From assembly GCF_900239495.1 (NCBI RefSeq), contig NZ_OENE01000015.1:110300-174299 (forward strand): DNA of 64,000 nt, written 5' to 3'. Within the stretch, counting starts at the first letter, position 1. Each line of letters begins with the position of its first letter. The notes below the pieces were generated by a model. It had not been told where the DNA came from. It searched no databases and saw only the letters and a list, made by a program, of their open reading frames with translations. A program made the translations under genes and the position numbers. Below are positions 55,647 through 64,000 of the stretch, one piece after another. This stretch comes from Tenacibaculum finnmarkense genomovar ulcerans. Its GTDB lineage: Bacteria; Bacteroidota; Bacteroidia; Flavobacteriales; Flavobacteriaceae.

Positions 55647-58600
55647 ATGAAATTTAGTTATTATAAAAAAAGCTATTACCTGTTATTTTTAATGGCTTTT
55701 CCAAGCACTATCATAGCGCAAGAATCGGCTATTAATTCGGCCACTACTGCTACCTATTACAAGGCGGTGAAATTATACAATAACAAAGCGTATTCAGCTG
55801 CACAAGAATTATTTAAAGAAGTTTCTATAAATGCAAAAACACACCGAAATAGCAAAGCTGATGCTGATTATTATGACGCTATGTGTGCCATTAAATTAAC
55901 ACAAAGTAACGCCAATAATAAAGTACAGGCTTTTGTACGAAATTACCCATATCATAGCAAAAGAGAAAAGGCTTTTTTAAAGGTTGGGAACTATTATTTT
56001 GCCAATAGAAAGGCTGCGCACGCCTTAAAATGGTATCAAAAAGTAAATGAAGACCTTTTAAGTAGTGCCGAAAGAGACGAATTAAATTATAAAATGGGCT
56101 ATGCCCTACTGGTTTCTAATTATTTAAAAGATGCAAAAGAACATTTTAAAGGCTTATTAGGAAACCCTATTTATGGTAATGATGCCCGATATTACTTCGG
56201 ATATATTGCCTATAAACAAGAAAATTTTGGCGAAGCAGAAGATAATTTAAGTAAATTAGCCAATGATGCTACCTATCAAGCAAAAGCGAATTATTATATT
56301 TTAGACATCAGTTTTAAGGCAGGACGTTTTGATAAATCTGTAAAAATTGGAGAAGAACTTTTAAAGAAATCAAAAGATAAAAAAGAAATTTCTCAAGTAT
56401 CTAAAATTATAGGAGAAAGTTATTTCAACTTAAAAAAATACGATGCTGCAATTCCATATTTAAAAGCCTACAAAGGAACTAAAGGAAAGTGGACAAATAC
56501 CGATTATTATTATTTAGGATACGCCTATTATCAGCAAAAAAACTATGAAGAAGCTATCGGAAATTTCAATAAAATTATTGATGGAAATAATAAAGTAGCA
56601 CAAAATGCCTATTATCATTTAGGCGAATGTTATTTAGAATTACTAAAAAAAATGGAAGCTTTAAATGCGTTTAAAAATGCTAGCGAAATGGATTTTGATG
56701 CAAAAATAACTCAAAGTGCCTCGTTAAATTACGCTAAATTAAGTTATGAATTAGGAAACCCCTACCAAAGCGTTCCTGAGGTTTTAAAAGGGTTTTTAGC
56801 TAAATATCCAAACAATGAAAGCGCTAATGAAATTAGTGATTTATTAATTACCTCGTATTTACATCAGCAAGATTATCAAGGAGCTTTAACCTATTTAGCA
56901 ACCACAAAATCAGCCAAAAACAAAGAACTTGCCAAAGAAGTTTCTTTATATAGAGGAATTCAATTATTTAATGAAAATACTTTAAAAATAGCAAAACCTT
57001 ATTTTGAAAAAGCAAGTTTATCGCAAAATGAAACCGTTCGTAGCAAAGGGCTTTTTTGGCTAGCGGAAACCGATTATTTATTAGGAAATTATCAAAATTC
57101 TTTGACTAATTTCTTACAAATTACGAGTACTAATTTTGACGAATCTAAAAAACTAACCTACCATATTGCCTACACCTACTTTAAATTAAAAGACTATCAA
57201 AATTCGGCTATTTATTTTCAGGATTTTTTAGATAAAAAACTAGAAAATAACGATTTAAACGATGATGCTTCGAACCGATTAGGCGATTCTTTTTATGCTT
57301 CCAAAGGGTTTTTAAAAGCGGTTAGCTCGTATAAAAAAGTAATTGATCAAGGTGGTGTTGGCGCTGATTATGCGCAATATCAAACCGCTATGAGTTACGG
57401 TTTTATGGGTAAAAATAATCAGAAAATTGAAGCCTTACAAACCCTTATTAATACCTATCAAGATTCGCAATTACAAGACGATGCCTTGTTTCAATTAGCA
57501 ACAACCTACACCACGATTAATAATGCTGCTAAGGCACAAGAAAGCTATACTAACTTATTATCAAAACATAAAAGTAGCCATTATATACCTAGTGTTCTTT
57601 TACGTCAAGGATTGTTGTATAACAATGAAAATCAAAACGAAAAAGCCTTGGTGAAATACAAGGAAATTGTAGCAAAACATCCTAATTCAAAAGAGGCTGC
57701 ACAGGCGGTTAGCAATGTTAAAAACATATATATTGACCTTGGTAAGGTAGATCAATATGCCGCATGGGCTAAAGATATCAGCTTTATAAATATTACCGAT
57801 GCAGAGCTTGACAATGCCACCTATCAGGCAGCTGAAAATAAATTTTTAGAGAATAACAACAACAAAGCAATTACAGGTTTTAACAAATACCTTCGTACTT
57901 TTCCTTCAGGAATACACGCTTTAAAAGCCCATTTTTATTTAGCACAATCGTACAGTAACATCAAAAAATTTCAAAATAGCATACCTCATTATAACTATGT
58001 AATTGGTAAAGATAAAAACGCATTTACAGAAGAATCTCTAATTAAACTTGCTAAAATATACTTAGAAAAAGAGAATTGGAAAAATGGAATTCCTATTTTA
58101 GAAAAACTAGAAAAAGCAGCAAATTATCCTCAGAATATTGTTTTTTCTCAAAGTAATTTAATGAAGGGTTATTATGAAAAACAAGCCTATTCAAAAGCAA
58201 TTTCTTATGCCGAAAAAGTATTGGCAACTTCAAAAATAGACACCAATATTTCTAATGATGCAAAAATAATTATTGCCCGTTCGGCTTTTAAAACAAATGA
58301 TTTTACCACTGCCCAAGAATATTTTAATGAGGTAAGTAAAAATGCTACTGGCGAATTAAAAGCAGAAAGTTTATATTATAAAGCCTTCTTTTTAAACAAA
58401 CATAAAGATTTTGAAGCCTCTAATAAAGCAGTACAAAATTTAATTGCCAACTACTCCTCTTATAAATATTGGGGTGTAAAAAGTTATGTTATTATGGCAA
58501 AAAATTATAACGCCCTAAATGATGCATATCAGGCAACCTATATTTTAGAAAATATTATTAAAAATTTCAGTCAATATAAAGACATTACAGAAGCGGCTAG

Positions 58601-58667
58601 TAATGAACTTCGAGCAATTAAAAATAAAGAAGCCAAAACCAACGAATCAATTAACAGCCAAAACTAA
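55647..58667 (+). CDS. large periplasmic TPR protein
   Basis: 1,006 residues. Signal peptide (1-25, ending IIAQ), then about 25 tetratricopeptide-type repeats across the chain, for example TNTDYYYLGYAYYQQKNYEEAIGNFNKII and TYHIAYTYFKLKDYQNSAIYF-type units spaced about 35 residues apart. It is predicted to be an extended alpha solenoid in the periplasm, a scaffold for protein complexes. It is the first gene of a four-gene cluster; the barrel gene starts 27 bases after its stop. Pairing of such a TPR protein with an outer-membrane barrel is common in Flavobacteriaceae and suggests an envelope assembly. Function unknown. Confidence 0.88.
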   Translation: MKFSYYKKSYYLLFLMAFPSTIIAQESAINSATTATYYKAVKLYNNKAYSAAQELFKEVSINAKTHRNSKADADYYDAMCAIKLTQSNANNKVQAFVRNYPYHSKREKAFLKVGNYYFANRKAAHALKWYQKVNEDLLSSAERDELNYKMGYALLVSNYLKDAKEHFKGLLGNPIYGNDARYYFGYIAYKQENFGEAEDNLSKLANDATYQAKANYYILDISFKAGRFDKSVKIGEELLKKSKDKKEISQVSKIIGESYFNLKKYDAAIPYLKAYKGTKGKWTNTDYYYLGYAYYQQKNYEEAIGNFNKIIDGNNKVAQNAYYHLGECYLELLKKMEALNAFKNASEMDFDAKITQSASLNYAKLSYELGNPYQSVPEVLKGFLAKYPNNESANEISDLLITSYLHQQDYQGALTYLATTKSAKNKELAKEVSLYRGIQLFNENTLKIAKPYFEKASLSQNETVRSKGLFWLAETDYLLGNYQNSLTNFLQITSTNFDESKKLTYHIAYTYFKLKDYQNSAIYFQDFLDKKLENNDLNDDASNRLGDSFYASKGFLKAVSSYKKVIDQGGVGADYAQYQTAMSYGFMGKNNQKIEALQTLINTYQDSQLQDDALFQLATTYTTINNAAKAQESYTNLLSKHKSSHYIPSVLLRQGLLYNNENQNEKALVKYKEIVAKHPNSKEAAQAVSNVKNIYIDLGKVDQYAAWAKDISFINITDAELDNATYQAAENKFLENNNNKAITGFNKYLRTFPSGIHALKAHFYLAQSYSNIKKFQNSIPHYNYVIGKDKNAFTEESLIKLAKIYLEKENWKNGIPILEKLEKAANYPQNIVFSQSNLMKGYYEKQAYSKAISYAEKVLATSKIDTNISNDAKIIIARSAFKTNDFTTAQEYFNEVSKNATGELKAESLYYKAFFLNKHKDFEASNKAVQNLIANYSSYKYWGVKSYVIMAKNYNALNDAYQATYILENIIKNFSQYKDITEAASNELRAIKNKEAKTNESINSQN

Positions 58668-58694
58668 AATTTGTTAAAAACAAAAAAGAGTTCA

Positions 58695-60494
58695 ATGATT
58701 AAATTAATAAAAAAACACCTTGTTTTACTTGTTTTATTTGTAATTTCAATTGCCAATTCACAAGAAAAAAAAGCCTCCGAAAAGCCCGTAATTTTAAAAG
58801 ATAGTATTATAAAAACAGAAGTTGTAAATGTTGTTACTTCCTATGTTCCTAAAATTACAGATGCTTTTAAAATAAAACAAAAACCGTTTATAAAACACAC
58901 GAAAGAAACTCAGAAAAAAGCCCTAGAATATACTATATTTTCAGTGCCTGTCGCCTCTACTTTTATTCCTAAAAGTGGCGTTATGAAAAAAGTTGATTTA
59001 GGAAAAAGAGAAGAATTATACCCTAATTATTTTTCGCTTGGTTTTGGTACAAAAATGACGCCTTTTGCAGAAGCTTATATCAAAAATGATGATGGATATG
59101 GTGGTGAATTTGGTGCCTATTTAAATTTTTTACTTTCGGCTAATCCCGTTGCAGAAAAACCACTTAGCAGTACCTATTACACTATGGGATTGAAATTATT
59201 TTACGCACAAGACGAACGATATTACAATTGGAAAGCAGGTATTAATGCAAATCGAAATAAGCATAATTGGTATGGTTTACCAAAAAATATAACTTTTAAA
59301 GATGCTACAACTAGCCGTATAGAACCCGAACAAGCCTACAATTTTTTTAATCTTTTTGGGGAAATTAACATAGAAGATTCTTCTTTAGAGTACGCAAAAA
59401 TTTCAGGATCATTTTTTTCTGATATTTTAAGCAGTAGTGAATTTTTAGTTGATGGAAATGCCCTTTTAAAATTTCCTTTAGATAACATACATCGCGAATT
59501 AAATGACCTATATATCAATACAACTTTAAGTTATTTAGGCACTAATTTCAATAATAACTACCAAACACAAGACCAATTAAAACATGGTTTTTTTACCGCA
59601 GGAATACATCCTAGTTATAATTTTTTAGCACATAATTTTTCGGTTAAAATAGGGGCGAAAAGTTATTTTTCTATGGATATGGAAAAAAGCACCAATCAAT
59701 TTTTAATCTATCCTGATCTTGAAATTTCTTACCCTATTATAACAAATGCGCTAGATATGTATATAGGTGCTTCTGGTGATTTAAAAACAAATAACTATCA
59801 TGATTTAGCCACTAAAAACCCTTATATTTCTCCTACGCAAAAATTATTACAAACTAGTAAATATGAAGCTTTCGCAGGTTTTAGAGGGAAGTTAAAACAT
59901 CAATTTAGTTATCATTTAAAAGCAAGCTATGCTGATATTGAAAACAAGGCATTTTCATCTTTAAATCAATCAAAATCTAACGGAAAAAACAATGCAGGAA
60001 GCAATGCTTTTTCGTTATTTGGATATGAATACGGAAACTCTTTTAATACAAATTACGATAATGTTAGCATTATTTCGGGCTTTGGTGAACTTGCTTTTGA
60101 TGGTATTAAAAACCTAAGTATTGGTTTAAACGGACAATACAATCAATTTACTTTAACTACCCAAACAGAACCTTGGAATACACCTGAAATAAAAGGAGAA
60201 TTATTTGGAACTTATAAAGCTGATAAATGGTTTGCGGGTACAAACTTATTTTTTGTAGGACAACGAAAAGGAAAATTACACGCTATACTACCCCAAAAAA
60301 CGTTTACAACGGTAAATTTAGACAGTTATTTTGACATTAACTTTAATGGTGGTTATCATTTTAGCGATTCATTTTCGGTGTTCTTAAACCTGAATAATGT
60401 ATTAAATAACGAATATCAGCGCTTCCATAATTTTAACGTACAAGGCTTTCAAGCTATGGCAGGATTAACATGGAAATTTGATGCTATTTTATAA
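58695..60494 (+). CDS. outer-membrane beta-barrel protein (TonB-receptor-like, no plug)
   Basis: 599 residues from the ATG at 58695 (the frame opens at a TTG eight codons earlier). Signal peptide (1-22, ending NSQ). A periplasmic segment VNVVTSYVPKITDAFKIKQKP follows, then a barrel of many amphipathic strands. The last 50 residues (YFDINFNGGYHFSDSFSVFLNLNNVLNNEYQRFHNF ... MAGLTWKF) match the C-terminal barrel of TonB-dependent receptors. The plug and TonB box are missing, so active transport is doubtful. It lies between the TPR gene and the amidohydrolase gene. Confidence 0.82.
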   Translation: MIKLIKKHLVLLVLFVISIANSQEKKASEKPVILKDSIIKTEVVNVVTSYVPKITDAFKIKQKPFIKHTKETQKKALEYTIFSVPVASTFIPKSGVMKKVDLGKREELYPNYFSLGFGTKMTPFAEAYIKNDDGYGGEFGAYLNFLLSANPVAEKPLSSTYYTMGLKLFYAQDERYYNWKAGINANRNKHNWYGLPKNITFKDATTSRIEPEQAYNFFNLFGEINIEDSSLEYAKISGSFFSDILSSSEFLVDGNALLKFPLDNIHRELNDLYINTTLSYLGTNFNNNYQTQDQLKHGFFTAGIHPSYNFLAHNFSVKIGAKSYFSMDMEKSTNQFLIYPDLEISYPIITNALDMYIGASGDLKTNNYHDLATKNPYISPTQKLLQTSKYEAFAGFRGKLKHQFSYHLKASYADIENKAFSSLNQSKSNGKNNAGSNAFSLFGYEYGNSFNTNYDNVSIISGFGELAFDGIKNLSIGLNGQYNQFTLTTQTEPWNTPEIKGELFGTYKADKWFAGTNLFFVGQRKGKLHAILPQKTFTTVNLDSYFDINFNGGYHFSDSFSVFLNLNNVLNNEYQRFHNFNVQGFQAMAGLTWKFDAIL

Positions 60495-60528
60495 GCAAAA
60501 TAGCAAGCACTAAAAAACTAAATTCTAC

Positions 60529-62142
60529 ATGAAAAAAACACTATTTTACGGCCTTATTTTTAGCCTTTTACTTTCTTGTAAAACCCATCAAAAAGTCGAT
60601 TTAATTGTTATTAACGCAACCATATACACCGTTAATAAAAATTTTGATAAAGCCCAAAGTTTTGCTGTTAAAGACGGTAAATTTATCGGTATAGGAAGCA
60701 ATAATGATATTCAAAAAAAGTACAGCGCACCCCAAATTATAGATGCTAAAAACAAGCCAATATACCCTGGTTTTATCGATGGGCATTGTCATTTTTATGG
60801 CTTAGGATTACAACAGCAAAAAGTAAATTTAGTCGGCACAAAAAGTTATGATCAAGTACTTGAAAAATTGGTAGCATTTCAAAAAGAAAAAAACAGCAAT
60901 TTTATAACAGGTCGTGGATGGGATCAAAACGATTGGGAAGTAAAAGAATTTCCTAGCAAAGAAAAATTAGATCAATTATTCCCTACAATTCCTGTGGCTA
61001 TCCGTCGAATTGACGGACACGCAATGTTGGTTAATCAGGTGGCTATTGATATGGCTAAAATTAACATTGATTCAAAAATTGAAGGTGGTGAATTTCTTCA
61101 GAAAAAAGGAAAACTCACTGGCGTATTAATTGACAATGCTATGAACTTTATCAATGTTCCTAAACCGAGTAAAAAAGCGCAAATTCAAGCGTTAAAAGAT
61201 GCTGAAAAAATTTGTTTTAAAGTTGGGTTAACTACCGTTGACGATGCTGGTTTAGACAAACAAGTTATTGAATTAATTGATAGTTTACAGCAAGTAGGCG
61301 CTTTAAAAATGCGTATTTATGCCATGATTTCTAATAATAAAACCAACTTAGAGTATTATCTAAATAAAGGAGTTGTAAAAACCGACAGACTGCATGTACG
61401 TTCGGTAAAAGTATATGCTGATGGAGCTTTAGGTTCTCGTGGTGCGGCTTTAAAAAGTGACTATTCTGATAAAAAAGGGCATTTTGGTGCATTGGTTAAT
61501 TCGTACGAAAACTTACAGAATTTAGCTCAAAAAATTGCCGATTCAGACTACCAAATGAACACCCACGCTATTGGCGATTCTGCCAATTATGTAATGTTAA
61601 AAACTTATAACAAAGCATTAAAAAACAAAAAAGATCGTCGTTGGAGAATTGAACACGCTCAAATTGTTGCTCCGCAAGATTTTCATCATTTTAAAAACAT
61701 TTTACCTTCTATTCAGCCAACACACGCTACAAGCGATATGTATTGGGCAGAAAACCGTGTGGGTACTCAAAGAATTAAAGGTGCTTACGCCTATAATGAT
61801 TTATTAAAACAATATGGTAAAGTTGCCTTAGGAACTGATTTTCCGATTGAAAATGTAAGCCCACTTTATACTTATTTCGCCGCTACTATCAGAAAAGATT
61901 TAAAAGGATTTCCTAAAGATGGATATCAAATGAAAAATGCCTTATCTAGAGAAAACGCCTTAAAAGGAATGACTATTTGGAATGCCTACGCTAACTTTGA
62001 AGAAACCGAAAAAGGAAGTATTGAAATTGGTAAAGTTGCCGATTTTATCATCCTTGAAAATGATATTATGACTGTCACAGGCGATAAAATTCCAAATACA
62101 AAAGTTATGGCAACCTATGTAAATGGTCAAAAAGTACACTAA
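60529..62142 (+). CDS. amidohydrolase lipoprotein (YtcJ-like)
   Basis: 537 residues. Lipobox LLSC (Cys17). Metal-dependent hydrolase of the amidohydrolase 3 (YtcJ) group: HxH in IDGHCHFYGLG (about 84-94), NTHAIGDSAN, RIEHAQIV, and the late Asp in ALGTDFPIENVSPLYTY. The small beta-sandwich domain at both ends (VDLIVINATIYTVNK, VATYVNGQKVH) is present. Family members hydrolyse amide or formamide substrates; the substrate here is unknown. It is exported, unlike HutI, and has no HutI pattern. It is the third gene of the TPR cluster. Confidence 0.9.
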   Translation: MKKTLFYGLIFSLLLSCKTHQKVDLIVINATIYTVNKNFDKAQSFAVKDGKFIGIGSNNDIQKKYSAPQIIDAKNKPIYPGFIDGHCHFYGLGLQQQKVNLVGTKSYDQVLEKLVAFQKEKNSNFITGRGWDQNDWEVKEFPSKEKLDQLFPTIPVAIRRIDGHAMLVNQVAIDMAKINIDSKIEGGEFLQKKGKLTGVLIDNAMNFINVPKPSKKAQIQALKDAEKICFKVGLTTVDDAGLDKQVIELIDSLQQVGALKMRIYAMISNNKTNLEYYLNKGVVKTDRLHVRSVKVYADGALGSRGAALKSDYSDKKGHFGALVNSYENLQNLAQKIADSDYQMNTHAIGDSANYVMLKTYNKALKNKKDRRWRIEHAQIVAPQDFHHFKNILPSIQPTHATSDMYWAENRVGTQRIKGAYAYNDLLKQYGKVALGTDFPIENVSPLYTYFAATIRKDLKGFPKDGYQMKNALSRENALKGMTIWNAYANFEETEKGSIEIGKVADFIILENDIMTVTGDKIPNTKVMATYVNGQKVH

Positions 62143-62183
62143 TCTTAACCTTTAATATTTATAGTAATTTAAAACAATCAATA

Positions 62184-62642
62184 ATGAAAAAAATAGTATG
62201 TTTATTAACACTTATCGCCTCATTCTTTTCTTGTGGCTCATCATCATCAAATGATGTTCGTGATTTTGATGCGCAAAACCAGGCTGATATTATTAAATAT
62301 ATTGCCGATAATAATTTAAAAGCAACAAAAACTGAGTCAGGTTTATACTATATTGTAAATAAGGAAGGCTCAGGAGCAAAACCTGTTAGTAACTCGCAAG
62401 TCACCGTGGCATATAAAGGTTATTTTTTAAATGGTAACGTTTTTGATCAAAATAGCAATGGTATTTCATTTAACCTACAACAAGTTATTGCTGGTTGGAC
62501 CGAAGGAATTACCTATTTTAAAGAAGGTGGCGAAGGAATGCTTTTAGTACCTTCTAAATTAGGGTATGGTAGTCAAAACAGATCAAGAATTCCTGGTGGC
62601 TCTGTTTTAATTTTTGATATCAAACTCTTAAAAGTAAAATAA
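62184..62642 (+). CDS. FKBP-type peptidyl-prolyl isomerase lipoprotein
   Basis: 152 residues. Lipobox FFSC (Cys17), a Ser-rich linker, then one FKBP domain: GLYYIVNKEGSG, SQVTVAYKGYFLNGNVFDQN, VIAGWTEGITYFKEGGEGMLLVPSKLGYG, RIPGGSVLIFDIKLL. Catalytic-pocket aromatics (Tyr, Phe, Trp, Tyr) are present. It acts on proline bonds in the periplasm. It ends the TPR cluster and may help fold the barrel. A terminator follows at 62668-62707. Confidence 0.93.
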   Translation: MKKIVCLLTLIASFFSCGSSSSNDVRDFDAQNQADIIKYIADNNLKATKTESGLYYIVNKEGSGAKPVSNSQVTVAYKGYFLNGNVFDQNSNGISFNLQQVIAGWTEGITYFKEGGEGMLLVPSKLGYGSQNRSRIPGGSVLIFDIKLLKVK

Positions 62643-62667
62643 TTTTAGCAAAAAGCATAACATCTAC

Positions 62668-62707
62668 AAAAAAGACACTTTAAAACGATATTTTAAAGTG
62701 TCTTTTT
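62668..62707 (+). terminator. terminator of the TPR-FKBP cluster
   Basis: AAAAAGACACTTTAAAA and TTTTAAAGTGTCTTTTT are exact reverse complements around CGATA. Confidence 0.9.
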
Positions 62708-62801
62708 ATTTTAATTTAAGGTTTAAAAAATATTTTATCAAAAAAGTGCATCTTTTTAAGCTTTTTAAAGTCTATTATATGAACTTTAAAAACAAATTAC
62801 C

Positions 62802-62915
62802 ATGAGCAACTATAAAAATCAATGTAACTGTACCTGTAATTGTGACGGATGTAAAACAGGAAACTGTGCTAGTTGTACCTGTGAAAACTGTACTTGCAAT
62901 AATTGTAATTGCTAA
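62802..62915 (+). CDS. metallothionein-like Cys-rich peptide (37 residues, 12 Cys)
   Basis: ATG at 62802, TAA at 62913-62915. Cys at 8, 10, 12, 14, 17, 22, 25, 27, 30, 32, 35 and 37, giving CNCTCNCDGC, then GNCASCTCENCTCNNCNC. The CxC and CxxC arrays with almost no aromatic or bulky residues are the signature of metallothioneins, which bind Zn, Cu or Cd through thiolates. There is no signal peptide, so it is cytoplasmic. It stands between a terminator (62668-62707) and a hairpin (62936-62978) ahead of a Cys-tailed sigma factor. It is below usual gene-calling length. Metal binding is inferred from composition only. Confidence 0.75.
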   Translation: MSNYKNQCNCTCNCDGCKTGNCASCTCENCTCNNCNC

Positions 62916-62935
62916 ATAAACTAGGTATTAATTTT

Positions 62936-62978
62936 TGTCATTACAAAGTAGCAAGTACCTGTTGACTTTGTAATGACA
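62936..62978. promoter_or_regulatory. palindrome between the metallothionein-like and sigma genes
   Basis: TGTCATTACAAAG (62936-62948) and CTTTGTAATGACA (62966-62978) are perfect 13-bp arms with a 17-base spacer, followed by TTTT. It can terminate the upstream transcript. It also contains the TTG (62962-62964) that stands 20 bases before TAAATTTA (62985-62992), a near-consensus promoter for the sigma gene, so it may be an operator. Confidence 0.65.
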
Positions 62979-62996
62979 TTTTCGTAAATTTAGAAG

Positions 62997-63548
62997 ATGA
63001 CAACAAAGCAAGTTTGGGCAACATACGCAAGCGATGTAAAATATTTTATTTTAAGTAAGGTAAAAAATACTGCCGCTACCGATGATATTCTACAAGATAC
63101 TTTTATTAAAATACACACAAAACTTCACCGCTTAAAAGATATTACCAAGTTAAAACCTTGGATTTTTACCATTGCTAGAAACACTGTAATCGATTATTTT
63201 AAAAGCAATAATCAAACAGCTAAATTAGCTATTGAATTGGCTAATTTAAAAACAGAAACACTCCAAAAATCAGACACACATACCGAAAAAGATTGTTTAC
63301 AAGGTATTTTAAAAAACTTACCTAAAAAATACAGGGATCCGTTGTTTTTATCCGATATTAAAGGACTCAAACAACAAGAAGTTGCCGATGCCTTAACACA
63401 AAGCTTGCCCACCACAAAATCGCAAATTCAACGAGCTCGTAAACTCATAGCAAAAGGCTTTATGGATTGTTGCGGATTTGTTTTAAATGAAAATGGTAAA
63501 CTTGTTGGCGAAATACAAGACAAAGACGACTGTAAAGTTTGTGGGTAA
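62997..63548 (+). CDS. sigZ: RNA polymerase sigma factor, ECF type (SigZ-like) with Cys-rich tail
   Basis: 183 residues. Sigma region 2 (about 5-75: TDDILQDTFIKIHTKL, LKPWIFTIARNTVIDYF) binds core polymerase and the -10 region; region 4 (about 100-150: LPKKYRDPLFLSDIKGLKQQEVADAL) reads the -35. A SigZ-type C-terminal tail follows with CC at 158-159 and CKVC at 179-182, which could bind metal or sense redox. No anti-sigma gene is adjacent. The predicted start of transcription nearly coincides with the ATG. The neighbouring metallothionein-like gene suggests a metal or thiol-stress function. Confidence 0.88.
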   Translation: MTTKQVWATYASDVKYFILSKVKNTAATDDILQDTFIKIHTKLHRLKDITKLKPWIFTIARNTVIDYFKSNNQTAKLAIELANLKTETLQKSDTHTEKDCLQGILKNLPKKYRDPLFLSDIKGLKQQEVADALTQSLPTTKSQIQRARKLIAKGFMDCCGFVLNENGKLVGEIQDKDDCKVCG

Positions 63549-63567
63549 AAATCAAAAAATAAGGCAT

Positions 63568-63603
63568 AAAAAAACTTTCAGCTTTATAAAAGATGAAAGT
63601 TTT
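63568..63603. terminator. terminator between the sigma gene and tRNA-Tyr
   Basis: AAAACTTTCA and TGAAAGTTTT arms around a short loop serve the converging transcripts. Confidence 0.75.
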
Positions 63604-63604
63604 G

Positions 63605-63687
63605 TGGGGAGAGCAGGATTCGAACCTGCGAAGTCGTAAGACAACGGAGTTACAGTCCGTCCCAGTTGGCCGCTTTGGTATCTCCCC
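63605..63687 (-). tRNA. tRNA-Tyr (anticodon GTA)
   Basis: 83 nt with a long variable arm. Acceptor GGGGAGA/TCTCCCC, anticodon loop CTGTAAC, T arm GCAGG-TTCGAAT-CCTGC, discriminator A. Follows tRNA-Lys on the same strand. Confidence 0.95.
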
Positions 63688-63706
63688 AAAGCTTTTGCAT
63701 AAAAAA

Positions 63707-63740
63707 TAAAAAAGCTTCTCTTTTAATAAGAGAAGCTTTA
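63707..63740 (-). terminator. hairpin between tRNA-Lys and tRNA-Tyr
   Basis: On the minus strand AAAGCTTCTCTT and AAGAGAAGCTTT form a perfect stem followed by six T. It may terminate the tRNA-Lys transcript or act in processing if read through. Confidence 0.7.
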
Positions 63741-63741
63741 G

Positions 63742-63814
63742 TGACCGGGCTGGGGCTCGAACCCAGGACCCTCTCCTTAAAAGGGAGATGCTCTACCAAC
63801 TGAGCTACCAGGTC
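63742..63814 (-). tRNA. tRNA-Lys (anticodon TTT)
   Basis: 73 nt. Acceptor GACCTGG/CCCGGTC with one G-T pair, D arm with AGCTCAGTTGGTAGAGC, anticodon stem TCTCC/GGAGA with loop CTTTTAA, T arm with TTCGAGC, discriminator A. Confidence 0.95.
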
Positions 63815-63841
63815 ATTATATTGTTTTCTGCTTAGCGGTTG

Positions 63842-63872
63842 CAAATATACAAGGTTTTTAGAGTTCTACAAA
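63842..63872 (-). promoter_or_regulatory. consensus promoter of tRNA-Lys
   Basis: Minus strand: TTTG (complement of 63869-63872), 19 bases, TATATTTG (complement of 63842-63849). It is the best match to the Bacteroidota promoter in the window, 27 bases upstream of the tRNA. Confidence 0.85.
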
Positions 63873-63948
63873 CTTTTTTAGCAAAAAAAAATAAGTTTTT
63901 TTCAAGTTTTTCTATAGCTATTTGTTTTTCAATTATTTACCTTTAAAA

Positions 63949-64000
63949 TTATTTTTCTAATAAATAGGCTTCCCGTACTTTTTTAAACAAATTAGACGAA
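63949..64000 (-). CDS. possible 3' end of a gene running off the window
   Basis: On the minus strand the frame from the window edge reads SSNLFKKVREAYLLEK and stops at 63949-63951. The amphipathic ending looks like a real C-terminus, and the tRNA promoter begins beyond it, but 16 codons are too few for assignment. Confidence 0.35.
   Translation of the reverse strand, partial: SSNLFKKVREAYLLEK

Noticed and set aside
55647..58667. Polysaccharide-utilisation or SusCD-type role for the TPR and barrel cluster
   Set aside because: The barrel lacks the plug and TonB box and no SusD or carbohydrate enzyme is present.
60529..62142. Amidohydrolase as imidazolonepropionase (HutI) completing the hut pathway
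   Set aside because: It is an exported lipoprotein of the YtcJ group, far from hutHU and without HutI sequence patterns.

Overview
The window is a stretch of A+T-rich chromosome from a member of the Bacteroidota, most likely family Flavobacteriaceae and plausibly Tenacibaculum or a close relative (inferred from protein style, not tested by search). Supporting signs are a SusC/SusD outer-membrane pair, Bacteroidota-style promoters (TTG or TTTG, about 19-21 bases, then TAnnTTTG), lack of clear Shine-Dalgarno sites, many short lipoproteins, and families such as DUF2007, DUF4136, DUF4197 and DUF5522.

Layout. 1-1620: a small cassette with a double-glycine leader peptide and a secreted carboxypeptidase-regulatory-like protein, bracketed by two copies of a 65-bp direct repeat. 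1700-5100: Ca2+/Na+ antiporter, SPFH-domain membrane protein, two small proteins and tRNA-Arg(ACG). 5078-10285: a 5.2-kb integrative element inserted in the 3' end of that tRNA. It has a 27-bp att duplication, a tyrosine integrase, an excisionase-like HTH protein, a replication-type protein, three small unknown proteins and a hairpin-rich, origin-like intergenic region. 10320-16850: lipoprotein, clpS, prmA, tpiA, three tandem TlpA-like lipoproteins, an oligopeptide-type ABC permease and pyrF. 16940-22740: a SusD/SusC pair whose SusC gene is broken by a one-base deletion, divergent from an orphan LytTR response regulator. 23000-29540: DUF4197, DUF5522 and DUF4136 proteins, hutU-hutH with a divergent LysR regulator, and a small HExxH membrane protein. 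29610-33680: fused acyl-CoA mutase IcmF and an unknown protein. 33700-37530: decayed small ORF, WYL regulator, a 187-bp MITE-like element and recQ.

37750-44620: the complete trpEGDCFBA set on the minus strand. It is preceded by a 15-codon leader peptide with three consecutive Trp codons and an intrinsic terminator, a ribosome-type attenuator. Two copies of a flavobacterial intergenic repeat lie after trpE and after trpA, and a relic of a four-helix-bundle-type gene lies between trpD and trpC. 44840-55510: asnB, pyruvate carboxylase, gyrB, a DUF6588 protein, malate dehydrogenase and an FtsE-type ATPase. 55650-62640: an apparent operon of a TPR protein, an outer-membrane barrel, an amidohydrolase lipoprotein and an FKBP-type isomerase. 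62800-63550: a 37-residue, 12-cysteine metallothionein-like peptide followed by a SigZ-like ECF sigma factor with a Cys-rich tail. 63600-63815: tRNA-Tyr and tRNA-Lys on the minus strand.

Most genes are ordinary core metabolism. The most interesting parts are the trp leader, the metallothionein-like gene with its sigma factor, the tRNA-Arg element with its candidate origin, the repeat-bracketed peptide cassette, and the frameshifted SusC.
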